NCBI GenBank assembly: GCA_937860145.1
Contig: CALMBF010000004.1
Location: forward strand, 1 to 51,137
Reading direction: 5' to 3'
Length of the DNA: 51,137 nt
Source: an uncultured Geobacter sp.
GTDB lineage: Bacteria > Desulfobacterota > Desulfuromonadia > Geobacterales > DSM-12255
Below the pieces are notes generated by a model. The model did no database searches. It saw only the letters and a list, made by a program, of their open reading frames with translations, and was not told the origin of the DNA. Shown here one piece after another: positions 35,839-42,609 of this stretch. Numbering within the stretch: position 1 is the first letter of the stretch; the number at the start of each line of letters is the position of its first letter. The position numbers and the translations under genes were made by a program.

Positions 35839-35962
35839 CTTTCTAAGATGCTTTGCGTGTCCTCTGGCGTGTCCTTTTGCTCTTTGGTAAAAGGCATGAA
35901 AGCCGATTGCGCTTGGTAAAACTGGGTAGATATTAGATAGCAATTTGACTCGGATCTTGAAT

Positions 35963-35991
35963 GATTATTTGCGGTCTTTTGGCAAATAATC
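35963..35991. repeat. Perfect 10-bp inverted repeat
   Basis: GATTATTTGC (35963-35972) and GCAAATAATC (35982-35991) flank a 9-base spacer. It could be a recombinase core or arm site, a terminator stem, or a transfer-origin hairpin. No flanking T-run supports a terminator. Confidence 0.7.
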
Positions 35992-36128
35992 GTGAGAGAC
36001 CGAACAAGGCGAAGCCTTGATCACCTTGGCACAGATCTTGACCTTTTCACCTCTCTGCTATTCCTGCTGCTGAACTGCCAACCACTCTATTGAAGCAGGC
36101 GAATAGTAAATTACTCACAAGCGAGATT

Positions 36129-36152
36129 TGGCGGACGTGAACTGGCGGACGT
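36129..36152. repeat. Tandem direct repeat TGGCGGACGT
   Basis: TGGCGGACGT occurs at 36129-36138 and again at 36143-36152, a 14-base period, followed by a partial third copy (ATGGCGGG at 36158). The spacing is iteron-like. Confidence 0.65.
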
Positions 36153-36239
36153 AGAACATGGCGGGTTTACTTCGCAGGTGTGTTGGTGGATTTCTGGTTG
36201 GGTTTGGGTGGGATTATTCCTGAAGAGGCTTACGGAGGA

Positions 36240-36434
36240 TCATGCTACAGTTAGTTTGTTGTAGCTGGAGAAGATTAGCTTCAGTAACCGCTCACCGCAT
36301 CTAGCACAGGTGACGGTATACGCTGAATCCTTGTCCGGCAGGAAGAGGTTATGGTTGTTGTCGATGGTACCATGTTTGATGCCGTGGGCTGCCTCGTTGG
36401 GATGAATGATCTGGCCGCAGCACTCGCATCTCAT
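36240..36434 (-). CDS. Zinc-ribbon hypothetical protein (64 residues)
   Basis: This small protein carries two CxxC pairs, CECC at residues 3-6 and CARC at 43-46, which would bind one zinc. It also has several histidines and asparagines between them (HPNEAAHGIKHG, NNHN). Its ATG overlaps the radC stop in an ATGA, so it is translationally coupled to radC. I do not recognise a family; a DNA- or protein-binding accessory of the mobile module is likely. Confidence 0.75.
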   Translation of the reverse strand: MRCECCGQIIHPNEAAHGIKHGTIDNNHNLFLPDKDSAYTVTCARCGERLLKLIFSSYNKLTVA

Positions 36435-36931
36435 AGCAGCCCCTGTTCGACAAAGGAGAAGTAGCTCTGTCCCACAATGATGTGGTCAAGGACTCGAATT
36501 CCCAGAAGGTCGCCTGCCTCCTTCAGTCTCCTGGTAATCTCTCTATCCTCCCTGCTTGGTGTTGGGTCCAATGACGGGTGATTGTGCATCAACACAATGG
36601 CCGCTGCACTGGAGAGCAGGGCTGTCTTGAATACTTCCCGTGGATGGACAATGCTTTGGTTCAGGCTGCCAACTGACACCTCCTCCATGCACACAATCCT
36701 GTTCTTTCCATCCAAGTGCAGCGTCAGAAAATATTCCTTGGTCTCCTGCTGCAGGAAACTGAACATCTGGAAAATCTGCAATGGGCTCGTGAATCGGTTA
36801 CTGGGTGGAAGGTAACTGGCCACTTCCTCTCTGATTGTAAGGGTGTCAAATACCGCCTTGATTCGTTTGATTTTGATGCTGCGGGGTTTACAGGTCACTT
36901 CCTCGGGTCCGAATAGCGTGTTGATGGTCAT
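36431..36931 (-). CDS. radC: RadC-like JAB/MPN-domain protein
   Basis: This 166-residue protein has the JAMM metalloprotease-like motif of RadC family proteins: HNHPSLDPTPSRED with His116, His118, Ser126 and Asp129. It lacks the N-terminal helix-hairpin-helix region of chromosomal RadC, like the short RadC copies on plasmids and integrative elements. Despite the name a DNA-repair role is unproven. The frame is open to 37030, but the ATG at 36931 (MTINTLFG) follows AGGAG by 7 bases. Confidence 0.9.
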   Translation of the reverse strand: MTINTLFGPEEVTCKPRSIKIKRIKAVFDTLTIREEVASYLPPSNRFTSPLQIFQMFSFLQQETKEYFLTLHLDGKNRIVCMEEVSVGSLNQSIVHPREVFKTALLSSAAAIVLMHNHPSLDPTPSREDREITRRLKEAGDLLGIRVLDHIIVGQSYFSFVEQGLL

Positions 36932-36956
36932 TGTATTTCTCCTTTTGGTTGGGTGG

Positions 36957-37058
36957 TTACTTTCGTTCTGAACCGCATATGGCGCATAGATCGTCTTCAT
37001 CGTTGTATGTATAAGCCTGGCACTCTTCACACCAGTACAGCAGCCGGTTGATTGTCAT
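36957..37058 (-). CDS. 33-residue zinc-ribbon microprotein, copy 1
   Basis: An ATG at 37058 opens a 33-residue frame starting MTINRLLYWCEECQAYTYND and ending in CAICGSERK. The two CxxC pairs (Cys10, Cys13 and Cys25, Cys28) can bind one zinc ion. AAGGAGAGG lies upstream at good spacing, which argues that it is translated. It is closely similar to the microprotein at 37769-37870. It lies just upstream of radC on the same strand. The function is unknown; nucleic-acid or protein binding is the natural guess. Confidence 0.75.
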   Translation of the reverse strand: MTINRLLYWCEECQAYTYNDEDDLCAICGSERK

Positions 37059-37072
37059 GTGTTCCTCTCCTT

Positions 37073-37420
37073 TCAAATGAGGTATTCCATCAGCTTGATG
37101 GCGATGGCTTCTGGCTTCATGTTCTCCCACTTGCTGCCAAGGTATTCCCGGATCTGCCGGTTGTCGTGGAGGACAAAGAGGTTGATAGGGTCAGGCTCAG
37201 GAGTCATGTAGGCATACAGGCGAATGGTGCTGCGAGCCTTGTTGATGGTCAGCACATAGATTGCTGCTCCTGCGGTGAATACGTGGATGATGTCTTTGGT
37301 CCCTCCTTCCAGGTGGTAATTGTTGCCTCGATGTTCCAGTATCAGGGCGACTACTTCTGTTCCTGTTTCTGATGGGTGCTGGTAGGTAAGCAGTCTGATT
37401 TTAGGATTGATTCTTTCCAT
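37073..37420 (-). CDS. Hypothetical protein of the radC/ardC module (115 residues)
   Basis: I do not recognise a family. The protein is soluble, mixed alpha/beta and has no catalytic motif I can identify. It lies between the ardC-side genes and radC on the same strand, with AAGGAG 7 bases before the ATG, so it is very likely expressed. The microprotein copy 1 begins 14 bp after its stop. Confidence 0.75.
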   Translation of the reverse strand: MERINPKIRLLTYQHPSETGTEVVALILEHRGNNYHLEGGTKDIIHVFTAGAAIYVLTINKARSTIRLYAYMTPEPDPINLFVLHDNRQIREYLGSKWENMKPEAIAIKLMEYLI

Positions 37421-37578
37421 TGATATTCTCCTTAGTTAGTGTGGACAGGGGTATGCCTGTCTAAATTAAGAAAACGGCTTGTAGGGCTAATTTGGTAGTC
37501 TGCTGCTAGGTTAATGAGATAAGGTGCTGAGTAGATATGCGGTGATGCGGGGATATACTCTTATCGGAGGATCTTGGT

Positions 37579-37764
37579 ATGAGACTGCTGATTACTAAGG
37601 TATGGAACTGGTGGGATATTGCTCTGCTGAAGTGGTGCTGTGTGATGTATGGGATTGTGGTGGGTGCTTACTTCCATGAATATGTGCTGCCGTATGTCTG
37701 GGTGGTACTGGTTGCCGCAATTCTGCTGACGATCAGGCCAGCAATTGCTTATTGGAAGAAATAG
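37579..37764 (+). CDS. Small two-helix membrane protein (61 residues)
   Basis: This plus-strand gene opposes the module around it. The product has a tryptophan-rich start (VWNWWDIALLKWCC), and hydrophobic helices at about residues 14-32 and 36-54 ending in a basic tail (YWKK). GGAGG lies 8 bases before the ATG. It ends 4 bp before the stop of microprotein copy 2. Function unknown. Confidence 0.65.
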   Translation: MRLLITKVWNWWDIALLKWCCVMYGIVVGAYFHEYVLPYVWVVLVAAILLTIRPAIAYWKK

Positions 37765-37768
37765 TACA

Positions 37769-37870
37769 TTACCCTCTTTCGGCACCACAAACAGCGCAAT
37801 GATTTTCACGATCGTTGTAGGTGTAAGCCTGGCAATCCTCACACCAGTACATAAGTCTATTGATGCTCAT
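37769..37870 (-). CDS. 33-residue zinc-ribbon microprotein, copy 2
   Basis: The frame from ATG 37870 encodes MSINRLMYWCEDCQAYTYND and ends in CAVCGAERG, with Cys10, Cys13, Cys25 and Cys28 in the same places as copy 1; 24 of 33 residues are identical by eye. The ATG overlaps the ardC stop in ATGA, and AGGAGG lies 7 bases upstream inside ardC, so it is translationally coupled to the antirestriction gene. Duplicate retention of such a tiny gene argues for function. Confidence 0.78.
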   Translation of the reverse strand: MSINRLMYWCEDCQAYTYNDRENHCAVCGAERG

Positions 37871-38730
37871 GACAATTCCTCCTCTACTTGTCTACGACCA
37901 AGAATGTAATCTGCGGCTGCCTGTGCCTTGGCACTGGCAGTAATGATCATCCTCTTGTCCTTACGTAATACCGATAACCACCCATTCAGGTAAGATGCAC
38001 TCTGCTCAATGGTTTCATTACTGATACCAGCTTGGGCACAGAGATAACTTGAGCATAGATCGGCTACCAGTTCTTCAGCAGCATAGGGATCGGAACCGAA
38101 CTGGTGATATTCCATTACCTCTTTACGTGCGAGACGATGTTTAGCCCCTGTGCTGTGGCCTAGTTCGTGGTACAAAACCTGGTAGTAGAGTTCATCAGCA
38201 TCAAAGGTATGCTTGTTGGGCATCTTGATCCTGTCAACTAAGGGCTGGTAGCTAGCAGTATTCCCGCCATAGTGAATTGCAGGGCAGTCCTTGTATCCTT
38301 CAATGATCTGCTCTGCTCTTTCGATAGGTGTGAACTGGTTGACCGTCTCTTCTGGATCTGGAGGTACTTCTATCTCTTCACACTGCTCCGCAGAGAACAA
38401 TTGATAGTATCTGAGTAAGGGTATCTTGCCGTTGGCATTTGTGCTCTCTTCCTGGCTCACCTTGTCCAGTAGCTTCCAGAACACGACCAGAGATGATTTC
38501 TCGCCTTTCCTTACATGACCACCTAGGTCTTGAGCTTGCTTGTAGGTCAACCAGTATGGTGATGAGAACGGTGATGCTGATAGTAGGAATACATTGACAC
38601 CCCGATACTCCTTCTTGCTGACAAGGTTCCTCGGTATACCACTACCACCTTGCCAACACTTCCTCCAGGGGACAGCACCTCTTTCCAGTAAAGCAATGAC
38701 CTTGTCTGTTACAATTTGATACACGTCCAT
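37867..38730 (-). CDS. ardC: ArdC-like antirestriction protein (ssDNA-binding plus zincin)
   Basis: ArdC-type proteins are carried by plasmids and conjugative elements and protect incoming single-stranded DNA. The 287-residue protein has the N-terminal ArdC domain (VPWRKCW, NLVSKKEYRGVNVFLL, WLTYKQAQDLGGHVRKGEK). The C-terminal metallopeptidase has HELGH at residues 188-192 and the downstream EELVAD with the third zinc ligand. AAGGAGG lies 8 bases before the ATG. It heads a minus-strand module ending with radC. Confidence 0.92.
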   Translation of the reverse strand: MDVYQIVTDKVIALLERGAVPWRKCWQGGSGIPRNLVSKKEYRGVNVFLLSASPFSSPYWLTYKQAQDLGGHVRKGEKSSLVVFWKLLDKVSQEESTNANGKIPLLRYYQLFSAEQCEEIEVPPDPEETVNQFTPIERAEQIIEGYKDCPAIHYGGNTASYQPLVDRIKMPNKHTFDADELYYQVLYHELGHSTGAKHRLARKEVMEYHQFGSDPYAAEELVADLCSSYLCAQAGISNETIEQSASYLNGWLSVLRKDKRMIITASAKAQAAADYILGRRQVEEELS

Positions 38731-38759
38731 GATGATTCCTCCTTGTTTGGATTGCAGAC

Positions 38760-38798
38760 AAAAAAAAGACGCAAGTACCGGAGTGGTAAATGCGTCTT
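38760..38798 (-). terminator. Terminator/attenuator hairpin in the ardC leader
   Basis: On the minus strand AAGACGCA (38798-38791) pairs perfectly with TGCGTCTT (38773-38766) around a 17-base loop and runs into a long T-tract. It lies about 35 bases before the ardC start, so it would cut ardC transcription unless antiterminated. Confidence 0.65.
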
Positions 38799-39112
38799 CA
38801 TCTCTGCCGTTAGAGTTAGACTGCTGGATATACTGCTACTGGTTCACCTCCTTATGTTGTGACATTTGGCGAAAAAAGTGACCCCGGGGTTCCGGTTAAT
38901 TTTGATTTGGAGAGTGTCATAGGCTAGAGAGTGGTGACAGTAACTTTAGGTTTTGAAAATAGCGCGGGATTTTTACTTTCTTATGAGCTGCTATTCTGCA
39001 TAGATACGGTTCTCAATAGATGATGTCGTACGTGACACTCGTAATGTGAGTCACCTCATTGGGCTTACCTTTTGTCCAGCTTTTTCGATTGGCTGGACTG
39101 GTAGCAAGAAAT

Positions 39113-39143
39113 AAAAAAGGCCACTTCCTTTTTAGATGTGGCC
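39113..39143 (-). terminator. Intrinsic terminator after the Sel1-repeat gene
   Basis: On the minus strand GGCCAC (39143-39138) pairs with GTGGCC (39124-39119) and is followed by six Ts, 20 bases beyond the stop codon. Confidence 0.85.
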
Positions 39144-39163
39144 CTCTCAAGCTCTCGCCAGTA

Positions 39164-40018
39164 TTACATACCAGTTTCTAATCTGTAATACATCATACAC
39201 GCAGGGCTTTGTGGGTTCCTGCTATCTGATTCATCTCTACCGTAGCAGGCTCTCCGAAATGCGGATTTAGCATTATTATATTCACCAACTAACATATAAT
39301 TATTACCAAGCGCATATGCAGAATCGTCAGTAATTGGTTGAGATTTTAAAATATCTATATCTATAAAAGCTAATAGTTTTTTAGAGTTATCAATGTTGTG
39401 TTCAAATGATTTAGCACAATAGGTGCGTGCAGTATTAAGATCTCTTGGGCCATTGTCGTTGAAAAATATACTAGCAGCATAGTCATACTGAGCTTGCCCA
39501 TTATCCATATCAGCTGATTGCTTCATTAATGACATGCCCCTATTGATATCCTTTGCCATTATTTTACCTAGAAATAATTGCTTACCTAAATAACCCATAC
39601 TTTTATCGTTACCTTTGCTAGCAGAGTCTTCTAAAAGCCTGATACCTTCTCTGATATTTTTATTAATCCCTTGAGCTGCGCCTGTTAAATAATATAGACC
39701 TAAGAAATATTCTGCTTCATCATTCCCTTTTGCCGCAGATTTCTTATACCACATTTCAGCTTTCTGCAAGCTTGCTGGAACTCCATTACCCCTTGCATAT
39801 AAAGTTCCGAGTAAACATGCAGCTTTATCATTCCCGGAATTTGCTAATTTTATCAGTTCATTCAATCCTTTTTCAGTATTTTGATTGAATGTTTTTACAG
39901 CGGAGCTCACTTCATCATCAGCTTTGGTGCGTGCTTTAGCAGGAGACTTCTGACTGCTGACATTACCGTTACAACTAGATAATATGAGTAATAACATTAT
40001 TAGAGCTATGCTTTTCAC
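39164..40018 (-). CDS. Sel1-repeat lipoprotein
   Basis: The 284-residue protein starts with a lipoprotein signal ending in LSSC, so Cys16 should be lipidated and the protein anchored in the membrane. The mature part has Sel1-type helical repeats, for example DKAACLLGTLYARGNGV, DEAEYFLGLYYLTGAA and KSMGYLGKQLFLG, spaced about 36 residues apart; these serve protein binding. It starts with GTG at 40018, with AAGGAA 7 bases before. Very AT-rich codon use differs sharply from the core genes and suggests transfer. It closes the RHS-toxin gene cluster. Confidence 0.88.
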   Translation of the reverse strand: MKSIALIMLLLILSSCNGNVSSQKSPAKARTKADDEVSSAVKTFNQNTEKGLNELIKLANSGNDKAACLLGTLYARGNGVPASLQKAEMWYKKSAAKGNDEAEYFLGLYYLTGAAQGINKNIREGIRLLEDSASKGNDKSMGYLGKQLFLGKIMAKDINRGMSLMKQSADMDNGQAQYDYAASIFFNDNGPRDLNTARTYCAKSFEHNIDNSKKLLAFIDIDILKSQPITDDSAYALGNNYMLVGEYNNAKSAFRRACYGRDESDSRNPQSPACMMYYRLETGM

Positions 40019-40088
40019 AATATTTCCTTAATGTTTATTTGTACACAATCGCGTAATATCATGTCCTGAAACATAATTTAATCATATG

Positions 40089-40259
40089 TCATACACCCAA
40101 AATTGCTTTGCCAATAACCAGCAAAACAACTGTCAGAATCAACAAGAACACATAGCCCATAACCTTTATTACATAGTTGCCATCGCTTCTATTTTCTTTT
40201 GATATAAGGCTTATAACCCCGCAAAAAGTCAATATTGCAAATATTACTAAACCAGTCAT
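40089..40259 (-). CDS. 56-residue two-helix membrane protein
   Basis: The frame from ATG 40259 (MTGLVIFAILTFCGV) ends at 40089. It has two hydrophobic helices, residues 3-18 and 34-54, joined by a polar loop (SKENRSDGNY). GGAG lies 8 bases before the ATG. It lies between the DUF2085-like and Sel1 genes on the same strand. No family is recognised. Such tiny membrane proteins near RHS toxins can be immunity or accessory factors, but nothing proves that here. Confidence 0.6.
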   Translation of the reverse strand: MTGLVIFAILTFCGVISLISKENRSDGNYVIKVMGYVFLLILTVVLLVIGKAILGV

Positions 40260-40311
40260 ATATATTGCTCCATGTAATTATTTGTGTAGTTACTTAAAAT
40301 AGAATTGTAAT

Positions 40312-40635
40312 TCAGTTTGTAATAAGCTTAACAAAACAACCAATTCCAATGCCAGCAGGCAAGCCTGTAATGAAACGTCTTGAATTTGTGCTAACTAGCT
40401 TGAACCAATATTGTAAAATTCCATCAATTAACGTTGGGATTATCAATATTGATGCTAACCTGAGTGGCATGCTCACCATATAAACCGACAGCAATACACC
40501 CATTGAAATTGCAGTACATCTCCAGCACGCCACAAAGCAGTAACCAAATACATGTGGTGCTCGATCAGCTTGCGAATTACAAAGCGGTCTCTTGCCTATG
40601 TTGTAAACAAGCTTGTGACAATTTGAGAAGGCCAT
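40312..40635 (-). CDS. DUF2085-family membrane protein
   Basis: This 107-residue protein fits the DUF2085 pattern: an N-terminal NCHKL, a CWRCTAISMG motif in helix 1, then PTLIDGILQ and the late RRFITGLPAGIGIG. It has three hydrophobic helices. The family is widespread and of unknown function. A weak AAGAAG lies before the ATG at 40635. Codon use is AT-rich like the surrounding cluster. Confidence 0.75.
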   Translation of the reverse strand: MAFSNCHKLVYNIGKRPLCNSQADRAPHVFGYCFVACWRCTAISMGVLLSVYMVSMPLRLASILIIPTLIDGILQYWFKLVSTNSRRFITGLPAGIGIGCFVKLITN

Positions 40636-40643
40636 TTCTGTCG

Positions 40644-40895
40644 TTACTTCTTAGTTAGATAGTTACAGACAACACAGACCAATAAAATAAGCCCTATAGA
40701 TAACGGAAGAGGCATAAGCCCTTTTGTCTTTGATGTGATGACCTTCACAGTCACAATAAATTTCCCAAATGGTTTTATGGGGATGGACAACCCATATTTG
40801 ATATAGGACAGTAATTGAGCATTGTCGTGTAGCTTTATCAGATGAAAAAATATAATTCTCAAAAAAATATTACTGTACCACAAGACTCTCAACAA
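40644..40895 (-). CDS. Possible small membrane protein, start uncertain
   Basis: An open frame ends 8 bp before the DUF2085-like gene. Its last 30 residues form a hydrophobic helix (LPLSIGLILLVCVVCNYL) and a basic end, and the middle (IPIKPFGKFIVTVKV) looks like real protein. The ATG at 40895 lies inside the preceding gene and has no ribosome site, so the true start may be internal or a non-ATG codon. It could also be a chance frame. Confidence 0.35.
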   Translation of the reverse strand: MLRVLWYSNIFLRIIFFHLIKLHDNAQLLSYIKYGLSIPIKPFGKFIVTVKVITSKTKGLMPLPLSIGLILLVCVVCNYLTKK

Positions 40896-42153
40896 TCAAT
40901 TGCCCGCTGCTAACAGTGAGTGAACCATGCAGCACCGTTTCTCCGCCGTTATTTGATGTATAGTCGTCATTGTAACCACCAACTATAGTGACTGTTTTAG
41001 CCATGTATGCATTCAGATCCTCGAAGAAATCCAATGCTTGAACTTTCAACACACTTTGCTCGGCAGCTGCATCATAAGCTGCTTGCATTGTGGTGAAGAA
41101 ATTATTGCCGCCGTTTTCATTCAGGATTACTTTCGTTGGATCAAGGTCGAATTGCGCCGTAACGGTCTTGTCGGCATTCATGGTGACTGTGCAGCTTCCA
41201 GTGCCGCTGCAACTGTTTCCCCACAGGCTGAACTTAGAACCGAGTGACGGCGAATTGTACAATGAGACTTGAGTACCCGCAGCAAACAGAGCCGAGCAAT
41301 TCGTATTACAAGCAAGCTCCATGGGGTTGCTGACAACGAAGCCTTTTCCCGCGCCGGTAAAGTTAAGAGAGAGAGTATAAGTAGAACTTGTATAGGGGGT
41401 AAGGAGAAGGGATTTGCCGGTAAAATTGTAGACACCACCAGCAGCATTGGCAACTTCAACATAGTGAGTGCCGTCATTGAGCGAGACCCCGGAACCAAAG
41501 TCCTTGTTGGTAGTCTGGTCGAATGACTTGTAATCGAGGCGAATTTTGCCGTCTGGATAGAGCACGGCTTCAAAATTGTTCAGCCGATTGAATCCTGCAT
41601 CATCATAGGTTTCGGTGAGCCATTCGACAACCACGCAGTCTGGGGATGTTATGCGCTGAACGAACGCACCACCATAGTAGGTCGAATTCAGGTCGTTATT
41701 CCAAGCGGCGATAACTGGTCCTTTGCCGGTATTGATAAGATCGAACGAGTGGACGGGTGAGCTGTTTGCAAACCAGATGTTGCCGTTGGTATCCACGGTA
41801 ATCTGCCCATAGGCTTGCCCGTAAAAAGTGAACAACCATGGTAACGAATATGTAAAACTCTGCTCGTCACCATAGCGATAATCATAGTCGGTAGTCCGTG
41901 TTTTCAGCCGGTCAGCATAAGTTCCTTGCCATGAATAAGCCTGTTCTGAAGTTAGATAAATGCCTGCGGTGTCAGTAGTTGCTGAAGCGGACATCATTCC
42001 GGTATCAGTTGATACCGGGTCTGCACCATTTGTAGTGTAGTATATGGTCGCCGGTTCGTTGGCTACAAGATTCATGGCTTTTGCGGTAGATGGCAAGGTT
42101 ATGAGCAGTGTTACCCAAAAGAGGGTAAAAACTGTTATCCAAGTTGATTTCAA
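40870..42153 (-). CDS. Secreted repeat-domain protein (427 residues)
   Basis: A signal peptide (residues 1-26, cut after STAKA) leads to an exported protein. Residues 30-50 (IYYTTNGADPVSTDTG) resemble the chitobiase C-terminal-like domain. Residues 95-260 form a beta-rich domain seen in many secreted deltaproteobacterial proteins. Residues 265-340 are an InlB-like divergent repeat with FSLWGNSCSGTGSCTVTM. The C-terminus (VGGYNDDYTSNNGGETVLHG) looks like the start of a parallel beta-helix cut short. The start is TTG at 42153, with AAGGAG 6 bases before. It may be a truncated adhesin. Confidence 0.75.
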   Translation of the reverse strand: MKSTWITVFTLFWVTLLITLPSTAKAMNLVANEPATIYYTTNGADPVSTDTGMMSASATTDTAGIYLTSEQAYSWQGTYADRLKTRTTDYDYRYGDEQSFTYSLPWLFTFYGQAYGQITVDTNGNIWFANSSPVHSFDLINTGKGPVIAAWNNDLNSTYYGGAFVQRITSPDCVVVEWLTETYDDAGFNRLNNFEAVLYPDGKIRLDYKSFDQTTNKDFGSGVSLNDGTHYVEVANAAGGVYNFTGKSLLLTPYTSSTYTLSLNFTGAGKGFVVSNPMELACNTNCSALFAAGTQVSLYNSPSLGSKFSLWGNSCSGTGSCTVTMNADKTVTAQFDLDPTKVILNENGGNNFFTTMQAAYDAAAEQSVLKVQALDFFEDLNAYMAKTVTIVGGYNDDYTSNNGGETVLHGSLTVSSGQLIVESLVVQ

Positions 42154-42213
42154 CGTTGGCTCCTTATAGTAAGGCGGTTTTTATTCCAAATAATCAAGCA
42201 TTGGATATCAGTC

Positions 42214-42603
42214 CTAAACTATTAATATATCTATATCTAGTCCCGCATGTATCTTGTTAACCATGCTAATTACCTCTTTTGAAAAGTTAAGAACTGGATT
42301 GTCATCACCTTCAATAGAACAATTAAACACTAGTTCGCAATCACCGCATATGCTTAATATATTGTTTAAGATTGGTTCTAGTCTGGTAAATATATTTGTA
42401 ATGTGATCATCAAGAGTATTATCATCAGATAGCTTAGATAATATAAACCATGCATGCCTATCAAATTTAATTATATCTGATCTTGTTGATCTTGGCATCC
42501 CCTTGACCCAACATTTGTCATATGTTATTCCTAACATATTATTTAATTCTTTAGCTGAATATTTATCAGAATATATTCCTAGTTTTGCATAGTATTGATT
42601 CAT
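42214..42603 (-). CDS. DUF4279-like protein, probable immunity protein to the RHS toxin
   Basis: This 129-residue protein starts YYAKLGIYSDKYSAKELNN and has a late NPVLNFSKEVISMV and acidic LDIDILIV end, the pattern of DUF4279, a family found next to polymorphic toxins. It lies 6 bp after the RHS stop, and its GAGG ribosome site overlaps the end of the toxin gene, as expected for toxin-immunity pairs. It is cytoplasmic (no signal) and very AT-rich. The immunity role is inferred from position and family. Confidence 0.75.
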   Translation of the reverse strand: MNQYYAKLGIYSDKYSAKELNNMLGITYDKCWVKGMPRSTRSDIIKFDRHAWFILSKLSDDNTLDDHITNIFTRLEPILNNILSICGDCELVFNCSIEGDDNPVLNFSKEVISMVNKIHAGLDIDILIV

Positions 42604-42609
42604 ACATCC

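Larger units (their letters stand above)
35839..36239. other. Gene-poor junction between tRNA-Ala and the accessory region
   Basis: There is no supported gene in about 400 bp. It holds a 10-bp hairpin (35963-35991) and a direct repeat (36129-36152), both listed separately. A minus-strand frame near 35840-35943 could be the decayed end of a recombinase, but nothing diagnostic remains. Confidence 0.5.
38731..39163. other. Leader region upstream of ardC, without a supported gene
   Basis: This 430-bp stretch holds two terminator-type hairpins (listed) and the exact 10-bp palindrome ACCCCGGGGT at 38881-38890. GTCCAGC and GCTGGAC form a 7-bp inverted repeat at 39074-39098. A perfect Shine-Dalgarno complement, TAAGGAGGTGA on the minus strand, lies near 38844-38854 with no proper ORF behind it. 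A possible 30-codon leader frame (38709-38801, minus) spans the ardC-proximal hairpin. Confidence 0.5.

Noticed and set aside
35734-35943. Minus-strand frame of 69 residues ending NGIEPSTYALRTHRSPS
   Set aside because: Its end is the antisense of the tRNA-Ala gene, a well-known artefact, and no recombinase motif remains upstream.
38841-38855. Plus-strand TCACCTCCTTA identical to the 16S rRNA 3' end
   Set aside because: No other 16S sequence is present around it, so it is not an rRNA fragment; it is better read as a Shine-Dalgarno on the minus strand.
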